In this document: positions 40,935 to 49,302 of the stretch, in pieces | How the letters are laid out: each line of letters starts with the position of its first letter | Position numbering within the stretch: the first letter of the stretch is position 1 | Source: Aldehydirespirator sp965117015 | GTDB taxonomy: Bacteria > Actinomycetota > Acidimicrobiia > Acidimicrobiales > Aldehydirespiratoraceae | DNA length: 64,000 bases | Assembly: GCA_965117015.1 (NCBI GenBank) | Contig: OZ220747.1 | Location: 372,001-436,000 of the forward strand | Direction: 5' to 3' | Program-made: the position numbers and the translations under genes | Notes under the pieces: model-generated | What the model was told of the DNA's origin: nothing | Database searches by the model: none | What the model saw: only the letters and a program-made list of their open reading frames with translations

Positions 40935-43439
40935 GTGGAGCAAGGTTCGGTTCTGCCCGGCGAGGCCGCACGCGCCGTGTCCACCCTGCCGGACTCGGTC
41001 CGGGTCGTGATCGTCGGCGGCGGGATTTGCGGTGCCAGCGCGCTGTACCACCTCGCCCACGAGGGGTGGACCGACAGCCTTCTCATCGAGAAGGCTGAGC
41101 TGACCTCGGGCTCCACCTGGCACGCGGCGGGCCAGGTCACCCACTCGGTGTCGAGCTACGCGCTGGCGTCCTTCCGGCGTTACGCCTGCGAGCTGTACGC
41201 GTCGCTGGAGGCTGAGAGTGGCGTGGCCACCTCGTGGCATCGCAGCGGGAGCCTGCGGGTGGCCGACAACGCCGAGGAGGTCGACTGGCTGCGGGCCCAG
41301 CTCGGCCCGGCCGCCTACGTGGGCAACGCCATGGAATGGATCGGGCCGTCGCGGATCTCGGAGCTGCATCCCTTCTATGTGACTGACGGGATGCTCGGCG
41401 CGGTCCACACCCCCGGCGACGGCCATGTCGACCCGGCCGGGGCGGCCAACGCCATGGTGCGGGCCGCTCGCAACCTGGGTGCGACCGTCAGCCGGCGCAA
41501 CCGGGTGCTTGGCATCCGGCGGCGGCGAGACGGCAGCTTCGACGTGGACACCGAGCGGGGCACGGTCCACGCCGAGCACGTCGTGAACGCGGCCGGCTGC
41601 TACGCGCACCGGGTGTCTCGCATGGTCGGGCTCGACGTGCCCATCGCCAACGTGCTGCACACCTACCTGCTCACCGAGCCGGTGCCCGAGTTCGGCGACC
41701 TCGGTCGGGAGCTGCCGGTGGTGCGCGACGACTACGTGTCGGGGTACCTGCGCCAGGAGCAGCAGTCGGGCCTGATCGGCATCTACGAGCAGACCGGTGC
41801 CGAAGCGGTCTGGCATGACGGCGACGGGCCGGACTGGTCGTTGGAGAACCCGCTGTTCGACGCCGACTTCGACCGGGTGGGCTTCTGGCTGTCCCGGGCG
41901 TTCGAGCGGATGCCGGTGCTGGAGCCGCTGGGCATCAAGCAGGTGATCTGCGGCGCGATCTCGTACCCGCCCGACGGCGAGCCCCTGCTGGGCCCGTCTG
42001 GGGTGCCCAACTTCTGGCAGATGGTCGGCGTGCAGGTCGGGATCGCCGACGGTCCGGGCCTGGGACGAGAGCTGGCCCGCTGGATGGTGCACGGCACCAC
42101 CGGCGTGAGCGTGCGGGCATACGACGCCCGCCGGTTCGGCTACATAGACCGCCGCGACGTCATGTCCTACGGCCGGGTGAAGGGGGCCGAGGACCACCAG
42201 TACCGCCACCAGACACCGCTGCCCACACTCGAGCGCCCGGCCGGTCGCCCCTACCGCACCACCCCCCTCTATGGGCGCCTGCACGGCAAGGGCGCGGTGT
42301 TCACGCAGGTCTACGGCTGGGAGCGGCCCAAGTGGTTCCCGGCGGCGGCCGGGCTGCCCCAGCAGGACGTGGTCTCGTTCCGCCACACCGGCTGGTTCGA
42401 CACCGTGGCCGAGGAGTGCCGGGCCGTGCGGGAGCGGGTGGGGATCCTCGACGCCACCGCGTTCGCCAAGTTCGACCTGATCGGCCCGGACGCGGCCGCA
42501 GTGCTCGACCGCCTCACCACCAACAGCGTTCCCGCCGTGGGACGTATCGGCCTGACGTACCTGCTGACGCCGCAGGCTCGCATCGAGAGCGAGCTGACCG
42601 TTACCCGCTTGGCCCCCGACCACCTCTACCTGGTGTCGGCCGCTGCCGGCGAGGGCAAGGATCGGGAGTTCTTCGAAGAGCACTGGCCCAGCGGCGCCGA
42701 CGCCGAGCTGGTGACCCGGTCGATGGAGCTGGGGGTGCTGAACGTCACCGGGCCCGAGGCACGGCGACTGCTTGCCGGACTCACCGACGCCGACCTGGGC
42801 AACGAGGCCTTCGGATGGCTGCGGGCGCAGGTCATCACGCTGGCCGGCGTGCCGAACGTGCGGGCCCTGAGGGTGGGGTTCACCGGCGAGCTCGGCTGGG
42901 AGCTCCATGTGCCGGTCCAGGATCTCGGCACCGTCTACGACGCGCTCTGGGCTGCAGGCGAGCCGCTGGGCGTGGCCGACGCGGGCAACCACGCGCTCGA
43001 CTCGCTGCGCATGGAGAAGCGCTATTTCACCAGTCGCGAGCTCACCCATGACGTGAACCCGGACGAGGCCGGGCTTCACCGGTTCGTGAAGGTCGACAAG
43101 GGAGACTTCGTGGGCCGCGACGCGCTGCTGGCCCGCCGGGCCGGGGCGGCCTCGGGCGAGGAGCCCTACCGGTGGCGGCTCGCCTATCTGGCCGTGGAAT
43201 CCGACGACGCCGACGTGCACGCCGCCGACGGCGTCTACGCCGGCGGGCAGGTCGTCGGCCTGGTGACCTCCGGCGCCTACGGCTTCCACACCGGCCGGAG
43301 CCTGGCTTTCGCCTACCTGGCCCCCGAGCACGCCGAGCCCGGCACCGCGCTGGAGGTCCGGGTCGTAGGCGACCTGCGGCCGGCCCGCGTACTGGGCGAG
43401 GCCGTCCACGATCCGGCGAACGCCCGGCTGCGGGCCTAG
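40935..43439 (+). CDS. dimethylglycine/sarcosine dehydrogenase-like flavoprotein (second copy)
   Basis: An 834-residue enzyme with the same architecture as the one at 7451-10003: an FAD domain (VVIVGGGICGASALYHLA), the covalent-FAD segment GSTWHAAGQ, then a folate-binding GCV_T-type C-terminus (FTGELGWELHVPVQDLG, KVDKGDFVGRDALL). The similarity with the first copy is clear but moderate, indicating old paralogues or different substrates. The GTG at 40935 follows GGGAGGAG. It starts a plus-strand operon with a sulfotransferase-like gene 19 bp downstream and an alcohol dehydrogenase after that, and is divergent from the aminotransferase/Rieske operon. Confidence 0.87.
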   Translation: MEQGSVLPGEAARAVSTLPDSVRVVIVGGGICGASALYHLAHEGWTDSLLIEKAELTSGSTWHAAGQVTHSVSSYALASFRRYACELYASLEAESGVATSWHRSGSLRVADNAEEVDWLRAQLGPAAYVGNAMEWIGPSRISELHPFYVTDGMLGAVHTPGDGHVDPAGAANAMVRAARNLGATVSRRNRVLGIRRRRDGSFDVDTERGTVHAEHVVNAAGCYAHRVSRMVGLDVPIANVLHTYLLTEPVPEFGDLGRELPVVRDDYVSGYLRQEQQSGLIGIYEQTGAEAVWHDGDGPDWSLENPLFDADFDRVGFWLSRAFERMPVLEPLGIKQVICGAISYPPDGEPLLGPSGVPNFWQMVGVQVGIADGPGLGRELARWMVHGTTGVSVRAYDARRFGYIDRRDVMSYGRVKGAEDHQYRHQTPLPTLERPAGRPYRTTPLYGRLHGKGAVFTQVYGWERPKWFPAAAGLPQQDVVSFRHTGWFDTVAEECRAVRERVGILDATAFAKFDLIGPDAAAVLDRLTTNSVPAVGRIGLTYLLTPQARIESELTVTRLAPDHLYLVSAAAGEGKDREFFEEHWPSGADAELVTRSMELGVLNVTGPEARRLLAGLTDADLGNEAFGWLRAQVITLAGVPNVRALRVGFTGELGWELHVPVQDLGTVYDALWAAGEPLGVADAGNHALDSLRMEKRYFTSRELTHDVNPDEAGLHRFVKVDKGDFVGRDALLARRAGAASGEEPYRWRLAYLAVESDDADVHAADGVYAGGQVVGLVTSGAYGFHTGRSLAFAYLAPEHAEPGTALEVRVVGDLRPARVLGEAVHDPANARLRA

Positions 43440-43458
43440 AGGGATAGGAGCAACTCGC

Positions 43459-44226
43459 ATGATCCCGATCCTGGTGCTGTGGGCGGTGCCCCGCTCGACC
43501 TCGACCGCGTTCGAACGGATGATGCGCCAGCGCGGTGATCACGAGATCGCGCACGAGCCCTTCGGCGAGGTCTGGTACTCGATCGGCAACGACACCCGCC
43601 CGCCCGACAGCCACATCCAGCACCGGCCCGAACTCAGCTACGAATCGGTCTGGGAGGAGTTGGTGTCAGCCGCCAGGCGGGGACCGGTGTTCATGAAGGA
43701 CTTCCCCCACTACGTCGCCCACATGCACGGCTGGGTGGTTTCCCCCACCGGTCCCGGCGACGCGGAGGTTCCGTTCCTAGACGCCTTCAACCACTCCTTC
43801 CTGATCCGCGACCCGGCCAAGGCGCTGACATCGATGTACGGGCAGTGGACGGACTTCACGTTGGACGAGACCGGCTTCACCGAGCAGCGGGAACTGTTCG
43901 ACCTACTGACGCAGCGCACCGGGAGCCCGCCTCCTGTCATCGACGCCGACGACATGCTCGACGACCCTCACGGCGTCACGGCCGCATGGTGCGAGGCGGT
44001 GGGAATCGACTTCAAGCCGGAAGCGCTTGCGTGGGACACCGGCAAGGCGTCCGACATGACCTGGTACGAGGGCGGAACCTGGCACGCCAACCTCGCCGAG
44101 TCCACGACGCTGTCACGCCAGAAGCGCGACTATGTGTCCATAGACCACAACCAGTTCCTCAGAGACGCCTACGCCGCCTGCCTGCCCCACTACCAGGCCA
44201 TGCACGCGCACCGGCTCGCACCATGA
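43459..44226 (+). CDS. sulfotransferase-like protein
   Basis: A 255-residue protein beginning ILVLWAVPRSTSTAFERMM, which resembles the 5'-phosphosulfate-binding loop of sulfotransferases (P-R-S/T-x-S-T). FMKDFPHYVAHM and FLIRDPAKALTSMY correspond to the conserved central and 3'-phosphate-binding regions. Such proteins of about 250 residues are widespread in actinobacteria, and the acceptor is not known. No PAPS-synthesis gene is adjacent. It is the middle gene of the operon between the dimethylglycine dehydrogenase-like and alcohol dehydrogenase genes. Confidence 0.78.
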   Translation: MIPILVLWAVPRSTSTAFERMMRQRGDHEIAHEPFGEVWYSIGNDTRPPDSHIQHRPELSYESVWEELVSAARRGPVFMKDFPHYVAHMHGWVVSPTGPGDAEVPFLDAFNHSFLIRDPAKALTSMYGQWTDFTLDETGFTEQRELFDLLTQRTGSPPPVIDADDMLDDPHGVTAAWCEAVGIDFKPEALAWDTGKASDMTWYEGGTWHANLAESTTLSRQKRDYVSIDHNQFLRDAYAACLPHYQAMHAHRLAP

Positions 44227-44271
44227 TCGGAGCCGTCGGCCGCCGTGGCCGGATCTGAGGGGCCCGCGGTC

Positions 44272-45378
44272 ATGCGGGCCGCGGTCCTGCTGGGCACCGG
44301 TGGCCCCGAGATGCTGGAGGTGCGTGACGACGTGGCGGTGCCCAGCCCCGGCCCCCGTGACGTGCTGGTGCGGGTGGCGGCCTGCGGCATGAACAACACC
44401 GACATCAACACCCGTGTCGGCTGGTACAGCCGCTCGGTCACCTCGGCCACGTCTTCGCAAGGTTTCGCCGAGGCCGACCCCGAGGACGCGGCTTGGGGTC
44501 GCGGCGGCCTGTCCTTCCCCCGGATCCAGGGCGCCGACATCGCGGGCGTGGTGGTGGCGGCGGGTGAGGGGGCGGACACAGGGCTGGTGGGCCGCCGGGT
44601 GCTGATCGACCCATGGCTACGCGATCGGGACCACCCCGACGATCGCGACCTCGCCGGCTATCTGGGCAGCGAGCGCGACGGCGGCTACGCCGAGTACTGC
44701 ACGGTCCCAGAAGAGAACGTGTACCCGGTGTCGGTCGGGCTCACCGACGTCGAGTTGGCCAGCTTCGCCTGCTCCTGGTCGACCGCGGAGCACATGTTGC
44801 AGCGCGCGGACCTTCAATCGGGCGAGACGATCGCGGTCCCGGGCGCGTCCGGCGGCGTGGGCAGCGCATTGGTGCAACTGGCCAAGCGCCGCGGCGCCCG
44901 GGTGGTGGCCGTCGCCGGCGAGTCCAAGCGGGCTGCGGTGCGCGACTTGGGCGCCGACGCAGTCGTGGCTCGAGAATCCGAAGACGTCGTCGCGGCGGCC
45001 ACCGCAGCCAACGGAGGCAGCTTCGACGTAGTGGCTGACGTCGTCGGGGGCGGCAGCTTCGGCGGATGGCTCGAATCGCTGTGCCGGGGCGGGCGCTATG
45101 TCACCTCCGGCGCCATCGCCGGTCCGATCGTGGACCTCGACCTGCGCACTCTGTACCTGAAGGACCTCCAACTGCACGGCGCCACCGTCTATGCCCCCCA
45201 GGTGTTCGCCGATCTCGTCGGCTACATCGAGCGGGGGGAGGTCAGGCCGGTGGTGGGCGGCACCTACCCGCTCGAGGAGATCCACGCCGCTCAGGAGGCT
45301 TTCGCCGGCAAGCGCCATGTGGGCAGCTTGGTGATTGTGCTCAAGCCGGCGGCATCAGCGGAGCAGGGCCCTACGTAA
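44272..45378 (+). CDS. zinc-type/quinone-reductase family alcohol dehydrogenase
   Basis: A medium-chain dehydrogenase/reductase of 368 residues from ATG 44272 (MRAAVLLGTGG is a typical start; an in-frame GTG lies nine codons upstream). CGMNNTDINTR occurs where zinc alcohol dehydrogenases have the catalytic Cys segment, with Asn replacing the usual zinc ligands, so it is likely a zinc-free, quinone-oxidoreductase-like member. The NAD(P)-binding segment is VPGASGGVGSALVQLAKRRGA. It would reduce or oxidise a carbonyl/alcohol. It ends the plus-strand operon and converges on the whiB gene. Confidence 0.85.
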   Translation: MRAAVLLGTGGPEMLEVRDDVAVPSPGPRDVLVRVAACGMNNTDINTRVGWYSRSVTSATSSQGFAEADPEDAAWGRGGLSFPRIQGADIAGVVVAAGEGADTGLVGRRVLIDPWLRDRDHPDDRDLAGYLGSERDGGYAEYCTVPEENVYPVSVGLTDVELASFACSWSTAEHMLQRADLQSGETIAVPGASGGVGSALVQLAKRRGARVVAVAGESKRAAVRDLGADAVVARESEDVVAAATAANGGSFDVVADVVGGGSFGGWLESLCRGGRYVTSGAIAGPIVDLDLRTLYLKDLQLHGATVYAPQVFADLVGYIERGEVRPVVGGTYPLEEIHAAQEAFAGKRHVGSLVIVLKPAASAEQGPT

Positions 45379-45424
45379 TTCCGGTGCCGCCCGGCGCCGA
45401 CGCGAAGTTGTCAGCGCCGCTGAG

Positions 45425-45763
45425 CTACAGGATGCGACGCATGGCGTCGCGGGCTCGTTCCTCGGCCACCCGTTTGCGGCCGACGATCGGCGTGGTCGGA
45501 GCGAATCCCGCCTCGGCTCGCTCCGACTCGCTCTCACCGCCCCAGAAGCCCAACTCGCGGTTCCGGCGCGCATATTCACGGCAGGCGAGCAGCACGGAGC
45601 ACTGCTCGCATATCGACCGGGCCCGGGCCTCGCGGCGCACCCTGGCCTCGGGCCGCTCCGCAAACGGTGCGAAGAACAGGCCGCTCTCACCCACGCAGCG
45701 GCCCTGCTCCATCCACGTCGTGGACCCCAATGATGTTGCAAAGGTCTCGTAGGCCTCGAGCAT
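45425..45763 (-). CDS. WhiB-family iron-sulfur transcriptional regulator
   Basis: A 112-residue WhiB-like protein, a family confined to Actinomycetota and their phages. The four [4Fe-4S] ligands are Cys22 (WMEQGRC) and the group SICEQCSVLLACREYA, and the turn motif is GFWGGESESER, the family's GVWGG-type segment; a basic C-terminal tail (GRKRVAEERARDAMRR) likely contacts DNA. These proteins act with sigma factors in redox, development or resistance control. The ATG at 45763 is chosen because MLEAYETF leads into the conserved domain; upstream in-frame sequence is noncoding. Two direct repeats abut the start codon and little or no Shine-Dalgarno is visible. Confidence 0.9.
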   Translation of the reverse strand: MLEAYETFATSLGSTTWMEQGRCVGESGLFFAPFAERPEARVRREARARSICEQCSVLLACREYARRNRELGFWGGESESERAEAGFAPTTPIVGRKRVAEERARDAMRRIL

Positions 45764-45792
45764 CGGTATACAATTTAGCAGCGGTATACAAT
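45764..45792 (-). promoter_or_regulatory. direct repeats at whiB start
   Basis: The 11-bp sequence ATTGTATACCG (minus-strand reading) occurs twice, 18 bp apart, and the second copy touches the ATG. Each contains the palindrome GTATAC. They may be regulator half-sites (GntR-like operators often centre on GTATAC) or contain a promoter -10; the message may be leaderless. Confidence 0.5.
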
Positions 45793-45821
45793 CTCCGCAA
45801 GAGCGAGAAATAGAGACCGAT

Positions 45822-47063
45822 TCAGCCTCCGTCGGCGCCCGTGACGATCCCGGAGTCGTGAAGCCTGCCGATGTCGGCGCTCGAGAGGCCGAGCCATCCA
45901 GATAGCACCTCGTCGGTGTGCTCGCCAAGAACCGGAGCCACCGCGTCCGCGGCCCCCTCGCCAATCGTCCAGCCACCTGCGTCGGCGGGGGTCAGCGGCG
46001 AAACCGGCGCCAGGTACTGGCCGATACCGGGCTGATCCACCTCGACGAACAGTCCCGCGGCCGGTGAGCAGCGCGGGTCACGGGCCACCAACTCGGTGAA
46101 GGTCTGGTACGGGCCCCAGCACGCCCCGCATGCGTCGAGACGCTCAGCCACCTCGATGAAAGGCCGGCCTCCGGTCCAGGCCTGCATTGCCGCCTTGATC
46201 TGCTCGCGTGCCTCGAAACGGTCGCCCTCGTCACCGAAGTCGAGACCCCGTGCCGCCTCGATCTCGGCGACGGCAGCGGCGCTGTCCGTGGCCTCCAGCA
46301 GCGCGTCCCACTGCCGGCGGCTGATGGCGACGGCGTAGAGGCGCCGGCCGTCGACGGTGGACAGCTCTGCGCCGAACGCCCCGTACAGGTCGTTGCCGCA
46401 GCGCGGCCGCTCCGTCCCATTGACTTGAACCTCGCCCACATAGCCCAGCGCAGCCGTGGCGGCCAGCGCCACATCGCTCAAGGCCAGAGTCATCACTGAG
46501 CCCTCACCCGTTAGCAGCCGGCGACGATCAGCGGCCAGGATCCCCACCGCCGCGGTCTGACCGCACAGCAGGTCCCAGGCCGGCAGCACGCCGTTGATGG
46601 GCTCCGTGCCGCCGGCGGGGCCGGTCACCATCGGGAACCCCATCGCCGCGTTGATCGTGTAGTCCACCGCGGTGGTTCCGTCGCGGTTGCCGGTGATGGC
46701 CACCATCACCAGGTCGGCCCGGCGAGCGACCAGGCGCTCGGGCGCCATCCAGCCCCGGGCCGGGAAATTCGTGAGGAACGTGCCCGCCGAGCCGATCAGC
46801 TCGGTGAGCAGCTCGTGAGCCGCGGGGTTGGCGAGATCGATGGCCAGCGACTTCTTGCCCTTGTTCAAGCCGGCCCAGTACAGCGAGCGCCCCTCGGCGG
46901 TGAGAGGCCATCGGCCGTGGTCGATGCCGCCGCCGATCCTGTCGAAGCGCACGACCTCGGCTCCGAGCTGGGCCAGCGCCATGCCCCCGGAGGGCGCGGC
47001 CACGAAGGCCGAGCCCTCGACGACACGCAGGCCGTCGAGCGGCGCGGAGCCAATCACGCCCAC
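45822..47063 (-). CDS. CaiB/BaiF-type (family III) CoA-transferase
   Basis: A 413-residue family III CoA-transferase. DGLRVVEGSAFVAAPSGGMALAQLGAEVV is the recognisable N-terminal segment, GLNKGKKSLAIDL the CoA-binding region, and PAWDLLCGQTAAVGIL contains the Asp that forms the acyl-enzyme anhydride in this family. It would transfer CoA between carboxylic acids. The start is a GTG at 47063 (another GTG lies two codons on). The open frame extends far upstream, but those residues lie antisense to the LigU-like gene and are not coding. It is divergent from that gene with about 75 bp between. Confidence 0.86.
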   Translation of the reverse strand: MGVIGSAPLDGLRVVEGSAFVAAPSGGMALAQLGAEVVRFDRIGGGIDHGRWPLTAEGRSLYWAGLNKGKKSLAIDLANPAAHELLTELIGSAGTFLTNFPARGWMAPERLVARRADLVMVAITGNRDGTTAVDYTINAAMGFPMVTGPAGGTEPINGVLPAWDLLCGQTAAVGILAADRRRLLTGEGSVMTLALSDVALAATAALGYVGEVQVNGTERPRCGNDLYGAFGAELSTVDGRRLYAVAISRRQWDALLEATDSAAAVAEIEAARGLDFGDEGDRFEAREQIKAAMQAWTGGRPFIEVAERLDACGACWGPYQTFTELVARDPRCSPAAGLFVEVDQPGIGQYLAPVSPLTPADAGGWTIGEGAADAVAPVLGEHTDEVLSGWLGLSSADIGRLHDSGIVTGADGG

Positions 47064-47138
47064 GAACCTAGATCGAGCGAGAATCGGTTGCGAGCACCAC
47101 GCCGCGCCATCGGGCGGCGGCGGGGGCACACTGGCTTG

Positions 47139-48248
47139 GTGATCGAGAGCGTGCCGTGCATGCTCATGCGCGGTGGGACGTCGAAGGGCGCCTACTTCGA
47201 CAGCCGGGATCTGCCCGACGACCCGGACGAGCGCGGCGACCTCATCCTGCGCGTCGTGGGTTCCCCGGACCCTCGCCAGATCGACGGCATCGGCGGGGCC
47301 CACGTGCTCACCACCAAGGTGGCGGTGGTCGGTCCGCCGACCGTGCCGGACGTCGATGTGGACTACCTGTTCCTTCAGCCCTCCGTGGAGGAGCCGCTCG
47401 TCAGCGACGCCCAGAACTGCGGCAACATGCTGGCCGGTGTTGGACCGTTCGCGGTCGAGAGGGGCATGGTTGACCCGGCCGGGAACGAGGCGAGGGTCTG
47501 CATCCACATGGTCAACACCGGGTCGGTGGCGACGGCGACGTTCCCGCTGCACGCCGGCTCGCCGGACTATTCGGGTCAGACCTCGATAGACGGAGTGCCC
47601 GGCACGGCAGCCGCCATCCGTCTGGACTTCGAGGACATCGCGGGCGGTTCGTGCGGGGCGCTGCTGCCCACCGGCAACCTCTCCGACCCCGTCGGGGGTG
47701 TGGACTGCACCCTGATCGACAACGGGATGCCGACGGTTGTGATGAGGGCAGGCGACCTGGGGGTGACCGGCTATGAGGACTGCGCCGCCCTCGAGGCCGA
47801 CGACGGCCTGCGAGCCCGGCTCGAGGAGGTGCGCATAGCCGCAGGCCCGCTGATGGGCCTCGGCGACGTGACCGACTCCATCGTGCCCAAGATGAGCCTG
47901 GTGGCGCCTCCTCTCACCGCGGCCGGAGACCTCTGCACCCGGACGTTCATACCCCACCGGTGCCATGAGGCGATCGGTGTCCTAGGCGCGGTGTCGGTCG
48001 CCACCGCCGTAGTGCTGCCGGGCGCCGTCGGCCATGAGATGCTGCGAGCCCGGTCCGGTGAGGCGGATGGAACGGTCGAGGCATTCCGTATCGATCGTGT
48101 GGTCACCCTCGAGCATCCGTCGGGCACCTTCAACGCCGCAGTGACCATTACGACCCGACCCGGAGCGACGCCCACGGTGGAGAGCGCCGGCATCGTCCGC
48201 ACGGCCCGGAAGCTCTTCGACGGCGTGGTCTTCCCCCGGCCCCGCTAG
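47139..48248 (+). CDS. ligU: 4-oxalomesaconate tautomerase-like protein (LigU/GalD, PrpF fold)
   Basis: A 369-residue protein of the PrpF/diaminopimelate-epimerase-like fold. The MLMRGGTSKGAYF motif at the N-terminus is the family mark; it is followed by QIDGIGGAHVLTTKVAVV, AQNCGNMLAGVGPFAVE and a late SVATAVVLPGAVGHEML. LigU (GalD in Pseudomonas) isomerises 4-oxalomesaconate between its keto/enol or double-bond isomers. The assignment is strengthened because the gene is convergent with a clear ligJ, overlapping by 4 bp at the tails. The start is GTG at 47139. Related PrpF proteins for methylaconitate are the main alternative. Confidence 0.78.
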   Translation: MIESVPCMLMRGGTSKGAYFDSRDLPDDPDERGDLILRVVGSPDPRQIDGIGGAHVLTTKVAVVGPPTVPDVDVDYLFLQPSVEEPLVSDAQNCGNMLAGVGPFAVERGMVDPAGNEARVCIHMVNTGSVATATFPLHAGSPDYSGQTSIDGVPGTAAAIRLDFEDIAGGSCGALLPTGNLSDPVGGVDCTLIDNGMPTVVMRAGDLGVTGYEDCAALEADDGLRARLEEVRIAAGPLMGLGDVTDSIVPKMSLVAPPLTAAGDLCTRTFIPHRCHEAIGVLGAVSVATAVVLPGAVGHEMLRARSGEADGTVEAFRIDRVVTLEHPSGTFNAAVTITTRPGATPTVESAGIVRTARKLFDGVVFPRPR

Positions 48249-49249
48249 CCCAACTGCAGCCGGGGGTAGACGCGCCGGGCGTTGCCCTCGAAGATCTTGG
48301 TCCGATCGGCCTCGTCGAGGTCGGCCCGGTCGATGTAGCGGCGGGTGTCGTCGTAGTGGTGGCCGGTGGCGGGATCGATGCCGCGCACCGCGCCCACCAT
48401 CTCCGACGCGAACAGGATGTTGTCGGCCGGCACGACATCGGTGAGCAGGTCGATGCCGCGCTGGTGGTAGACGCAGGTGTCGAACCAGATGTGCTCCAGC
48501 AGCCCGTCGAAGTCCCAGCCCGCGTCCTGGGCCATGCCGGCGAAGCGCCCCCAGTGGTAGGGAACCGCTCCCCCGCCGTGGGGTATCACCCAGCGAAGCC
48601 CCTCGAAGTCGGCCAGGAACCCAGAGGTCAAGGCCTGCATGAAGGCGGTGGTGTCGGCACCCAGGTAGTGCGGGCCGGTGGTGTGGAAGTTCTCGTTGCA
48701 GGACGCGCTCACATGGATCATGGCGGGCACGTCGAGCTCGCACATGGCCTCCCACAGCGGCCACCAGTAGCGGTCCCAGAGTGGTGGCCCGCTCCAGTGC
48801 CCGCCGCTGGGATCGGGGTTGACGTTGCATCCGATGAAGCCCATCTCGGTGACGCAGCGTCGCAGCTCGCGCACCGAGCCGCCGATGGGCGCGCCCGGAG
48901 ACTGCGGTAGTTGGGCCACCGGCGCGAAGTTGCGGGGGTACAGGTCACAGACCCGACGTATCAGCTCGTTCTGGTGCTGGGACCAGAACTGTGAGGTGTG
49001 CTCGTTGCCGATGTGGTGGCCCATCCAGCTGGCCCGGGGCGAGAAGATCGTCAGATCGGTGCCCCGCTCGCGCTGGAAGGCGAGTTGCGCGCCCTCGAGG
49101 CTCTCGCGGATCTCGTCATCGCGGACGGAGATCTCGCCCTTGGAACCCGCATGGCCGGGATCGGCGGCCACGGCGGCCTTCTGGGCCTCGCGCCACTCGC
49201 CCACTGCGGGCGGGGTGGTGGTGTAGTGACCGTGACAATCGATTATCAA
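48245..49249 (-). CDS. ligJ: 4-oxalomesaconate hydratase (LigJ, amidohydrolase fold)
   Basis: A 334-residue amidohydrolase-superfamily enzyme, strongly resembling LigJ of the protocatechuate 4,5-cleavage pathway, which hydrates the keto/enol or isomerised 4-oxalomesaconate to 4-carboxy-4-hydroxy-2-oxoadipate. Matching blocks are MIIDCHGHYTT with the HxH metal ligands, FSPRASWMGHHIGNEHTS, NVNPDPSGGHWSGPPL, NFHTTGPHYLGADTTAFMQ, PHGGGAVPYHWGRF and FASEMVGAVRGIDP. The gene is 53 bp after a flavin monooxygenase on the same strand and tail-to-tail with the LigU-like gene. The ring-cleaving dioxygenase and aldolase of the pathway are not in the window. Confidence 0.9.
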   Translation of the reverse strand: MIIDCHGHYTTTPPAVGEWREAQKAAVAADPGHAGSKGEISVRDDEIRESLEGAQLAFQRERGTDLTIFSPRASWMGHHIGNEHTSQFWSQHQNELIRRVCDLYPRNFAPVAQLPQSPGAPIGGSVRELRRCVTEMGFIGCNVNPDPSGGHWSGPPLWDRYWWPLWEAMCELDVPAMIHVSASCNENFHTTGPHYLGADTTAFMQALTSGFLADFEGLRWVIPHGGGAVPYHWGRFAGMAQDAGWDFDGLLEHIWFDTCVYHQRGIDLLTDVVPADNILFASEMVGAVRGIDPATGHHYDDTRRYIDRADLDEADRTKIFEGNARRVYPRLQLG

Positions 49250-49302
49250 CGGGCTTCCTCTCCGAGCCTTGCAACCGGAGGCATCCTACGGACCGCGCCG
49301 TC

